Shown here: positions 61,831-64,000 of the stretch, in pieces | How positions within the stretch are numbered: position 1 is the stretch's first letter | Layout of the letters: each line of letters begins with the position of its first letter | Translations under genes and position numbers: made by a program | Notes under the pieces: generated by a model | What the model was told of the DNA's origin: nothing | Databases searched by the model: none | What the model saw: only the letters and a program-made list of their open reading frames with translations | Source: Nageia nagi | Lineage: Eukaryota; Pinophyta | Direction of reading: 5' to 3' | NCBI GenBank assembly: GCA_050084985.1 | Contig: JBITNC010000001.1 | Coordinates: 86,180,001 to 86,244,000, forward strand | Length of the DNA: 64,000 bases

Positions 61831-62260
61831 TAATATAGTATTATATCACAACATATTTTCTAATTTGGGTTTTCTCTGCAAGGAAAAAAAATTACAAGAT
61901 TCAAAGCATCCATGCCATGATAGTAGAGATGATAAGTCATCAATGCCATTTTTTATACATCAAAAAGAGTCATAATGCTAAAATGATCTTATGTATCCAA
62001 ATATGGCAATTAAGATATCAAACTTCACATATAAAGAAGCAATTCAAACTATACTGAAGTATCACAAGGGGTAAGATGTTAAGGTCTTTTATCTTAGCTG
62101 CACCAGAAAAGAAGAACATTCTTGGGGAAACCAAACCAAAGGGGGTAGAGAAGGGGCCTGCATTAGAAGATCATGTTGCTGAGTAACGAGTTCAAAGTTC
62201 TCAAAATTTTCTTATACTATTCTTCTTTATACATGTAACTTGATGTATCTCATTACACCT

Positions 62261-62276
62261 CTAAAGAGGAGCAAAA
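62261..62276 (+). promoter_or_regulatory. Polypurine tract of element E
   Basis: CTAAAGAGGAGCAAAA immediately precedes the 3' LTR start TGTAGACACC. Confidence 0.85.
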
Positions 62277-62343
62277 TGTAGACACCTAAAAATGAATTCT
62301 TATTGATAAGAATTCATTTTTATAGCATCAAGAGATATATGTT
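62277..62343 (+). repeat. 3' LTR of element E, first 67 bp
   Basis: It matches the start of the 5' LTR with one or two differences, including the palindrome (62288-62321), up to AGAGATATATGTT. Unrelated sequence follows. Confidence 0.88.
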
Positions 62344-63440
62344 ATATTTATTTAAAAGAAAATTTTAAGTTATTTGATGTTTTTTCAATATGGATAAAAA
62401 GTTAAATGAGGTTTTCAAAAAAAAGGGCCCCAAAACCTGTATTTACAAAATATTTCAGATATTCAACAATAGTAACATGTGCTTCCTATAACTAACAACT
62501 AAGTGTTGCCATACTTGCCACAACATAAACTACAAGAAATTGAATAAATATAAAACTAATGTAAAGATCCTAAATTTTAGACTACTACCATCTCTGTATC
62601 TTAAGAATAGGTTTCCAAAATATGTATATGTTAGTCTTCATAAAATATTATAGGTGATTTCGGGAAAAATCTTCCCTAAAAATTGTCCAAAGTGCCTTGC
62701 TTCCCATCAACCATATTTTGACTTATTTCTTTATTTCTCTACTCTCCTACACTTGATCTTCCTCGATGTTTTGAATCCTTTTTGACCTTCTTATGCGTGC
62801 TACGGGTTTCTATCTATCTATTGAAATGAGATTCCTTTGCTACGATTTCCTCATGTTGTATTGTATTTATATTCTTCTTATTTTTATATGTCACCTACAA
62901 CCATTCATCCTCTTGTGGGTTGGAATCATGGGGCTCTTGAGGATGGGTTGTTCTTTTAGGGGTAGCTACTGGATTTCCTTTGAGCTCATTTTCACTTTCT
63001 AACTCTTTAGCTTCACCTTCCTCTCCCATTTGGATTTCCATATACTCAACCACTCTGTTTACCACTTTAGTATTCTGCTTTGCATACTAGACTGTATTAT
63101 TCATGGCCAATCTTGTCAGGAAAGAATGTAGGATATGTCCAACCTGATTACAGATTGAGCATACACAATTATTGGCTTCATATCATATTTCTTACTCTAA
63201 TTCTCTGTTGAGTAATTGATTTAGGCAATATCATGTCGAATTCTACCATTACATAGAAGTGGACAACCATGGTTCTGATCTTAAATTATTTGATTTAATG
63301 TATGTAATTTAGATGAAATATAAAATTTATATATACTAATATTTTAGCATAATTGTATAAATTTGAGTTTGAATTATCTAAAAAATAAAATTATGCTGGA
63401 TTTGAATTCCTAAACTCCATAGAATAGAATGGAGTATTTG
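62344..63440. other. Unassigned AT-rich sequence
   Basis: I find no gene or repeat that I can support here. Confidence 0.6.
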
Positions 63441-63449
63441 ACCAAATTT

Positions 63450-63850
63450 AGAAGGCTTTTCAATGTATCCATTTTGGGGTATACCCTACGATCCTAAGGC
63501 CGCATTACGATGAGGCATTAGTTAAACAATTCACGGTCCTTTCAACCTATCCATTTTGTTCCTGTATTATGATCATTGCAGTCCAGGAGTTTGAATTTCG
63601 AAGAGGTATCTAGTCTTATAATTTGTACTCGCTTTCAACTTGTTCATTTCATTCTTGCTCTACGATCCTTATAGCCTAGGAAAATTGTATTACGATGGGC
63701 ACTCGATGAAATAATTTGTACACCCTTTCGGCGTGTCCGTCATGTGCATATCCTATTATTTTTATCGCCCCTAAACTGTGTCGCATCATGTATCTTGTTA
63801 AACAATTCCCGTACATTCTCAACGCATCCATATTTTGTATACAGGTCTTT
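63450..63850 (+). repeat. Tandem repeat, about 90-95 bp, 4 diverged copies
   Basis: Units begin with a TTTCAAC(C/T)TNTCCAT-like motif (about 63465, 63540, 63630 and 63725, with a partial fifth near 63815) and end with AAACAATTC(A/C)C or AATAATTTGTAC. Internal TACGATCCT and ATTACGATG recur. It is richer in CG dinucleotides than its flanks. Confidence 0.7.
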
Positions 63851-63867
63851 CGTGGCACTCATTGCCA

Positions 63868-64000
63868 TATTTTTAAATAGAAATCCATTTAAAAGAGTCT
63901 TTTATGTATGTATAATACCTGTTATAATCTCTCAGTTTGATGCAGGTTTTAAGGATGCTGGGAAAGGCAATTTGATATGGTTAGAATATTGTTGTTGTTT
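63868..64000 (+). repeat. Dispersed repeat block shared with 50455-50590
   Basis: AATAGAAATCCATTTAAAAG through GGATGCTGGGAAAGGC repeats the block at 50.5 kb in the same orientation. It is cut by the window end. Confidence 0.85.

Larger units (their letters stand above)
51840..62343 (+). mobile_element. Element E: Tat-type Ty3/gypsy retrotransposon, deleted
   Basis: It is the same family as element A. It has a 5' LTR, gag, protease and reverse transcriptase; then a nested Copia element; then second RNase H, the integrase C-terminus, 3' tandem repeats, polypurine tract and the first 67 bp of the 3' LTR. The first RNase H and the integrase head and core are deleted. No 3' flank is left to test a target duplication. 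Confidence 0.87.

Noticed and set aside
62793-63002. Membrane protein
   Set aside because: Hydrophobic codons are expected from T-rich sequence; no start context, homologue or conserved copy.
1-64000. Organelle or bacterial origin
   Set aside because: Spliced-looking genes, plant-type LTR elements, PMD genes and no operons all point to plant nuclear DNA.

Overview
The window reads as repeat-dense, AT-rich plant nuclear DNA, most likely from a large-genome seed plant; nothing here fixes the species. I see no intact host gene, rRNA, tRNA gene or CRISPR array. Almost all recognisable coding sequence is decayed LTR-retrotransposon. The dominant family is Ty3/gypsy of the Tat/Ogre type, because its pol carries two RNase H domains: the usual one and a second, archaeal-like one before integrase. 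LTRs of this family start TGTAGA(C/T)(A/G)CC followed by AAAAA and a palindrome.

Layout. 0-4.2 kb: an LTR remnant, a perfect 269-bp SMART-type mini LTR retrotransposon (498-766), and two local duplications. 4.2-25.97 kb: element F1 (minus strand), with gag tail, protease, reverse transcriptase, RNase H, second RNase H, integrase, a long extra ORF downstream of integrase, and an antisense plant-mobile-domain (PMD) gene. F1 is interrupted by a Tat element (A, plus, 10.05-18.35 kb) and by a solo LTR with target duplication (23.34-24.13 kb). 25.97-42.84 kb: element F2, a second copy of the same family in opposite orientation. It is 5'-truncated at integrase, has about 4.4 kb of foreign sequence at 27.06-31.49 kb, carries two antisense PMD genes, and ends in a 3' tandem-repeat region and a 3' LTR. 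F1 and F2 together form a large, interrupted inverted repeat.

42.84-51.84 kb: LTR pieces of two further families plus non-coding DNA rich in tandem repeats (microsatellite, GC-richer minisatellite, a 45-bp repeat). 51.84-62.34 kb: Tat element E (plus), with integrase core deleted and 3' LTR truncated, and with a young, internally deleted Copia element nested in it on the minus strand (56173-60354, target duplication ATGGT). 62.3-64 kb: mostly featureless, with a roughly 90-bp tandem array and a block shared with 50.5 kb.

The most notable finding is the gene set of the F family. Besides gag-pol, both copies keep a long spliced-looking sense ORF of unknown function and an antisense PMD gene. 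Protein-level similarity between the two decayed copies indicates that both were once real genes. A second notable signal is a palindrome directly inside the LTR start, present in five copies, with paired base changes between copies.
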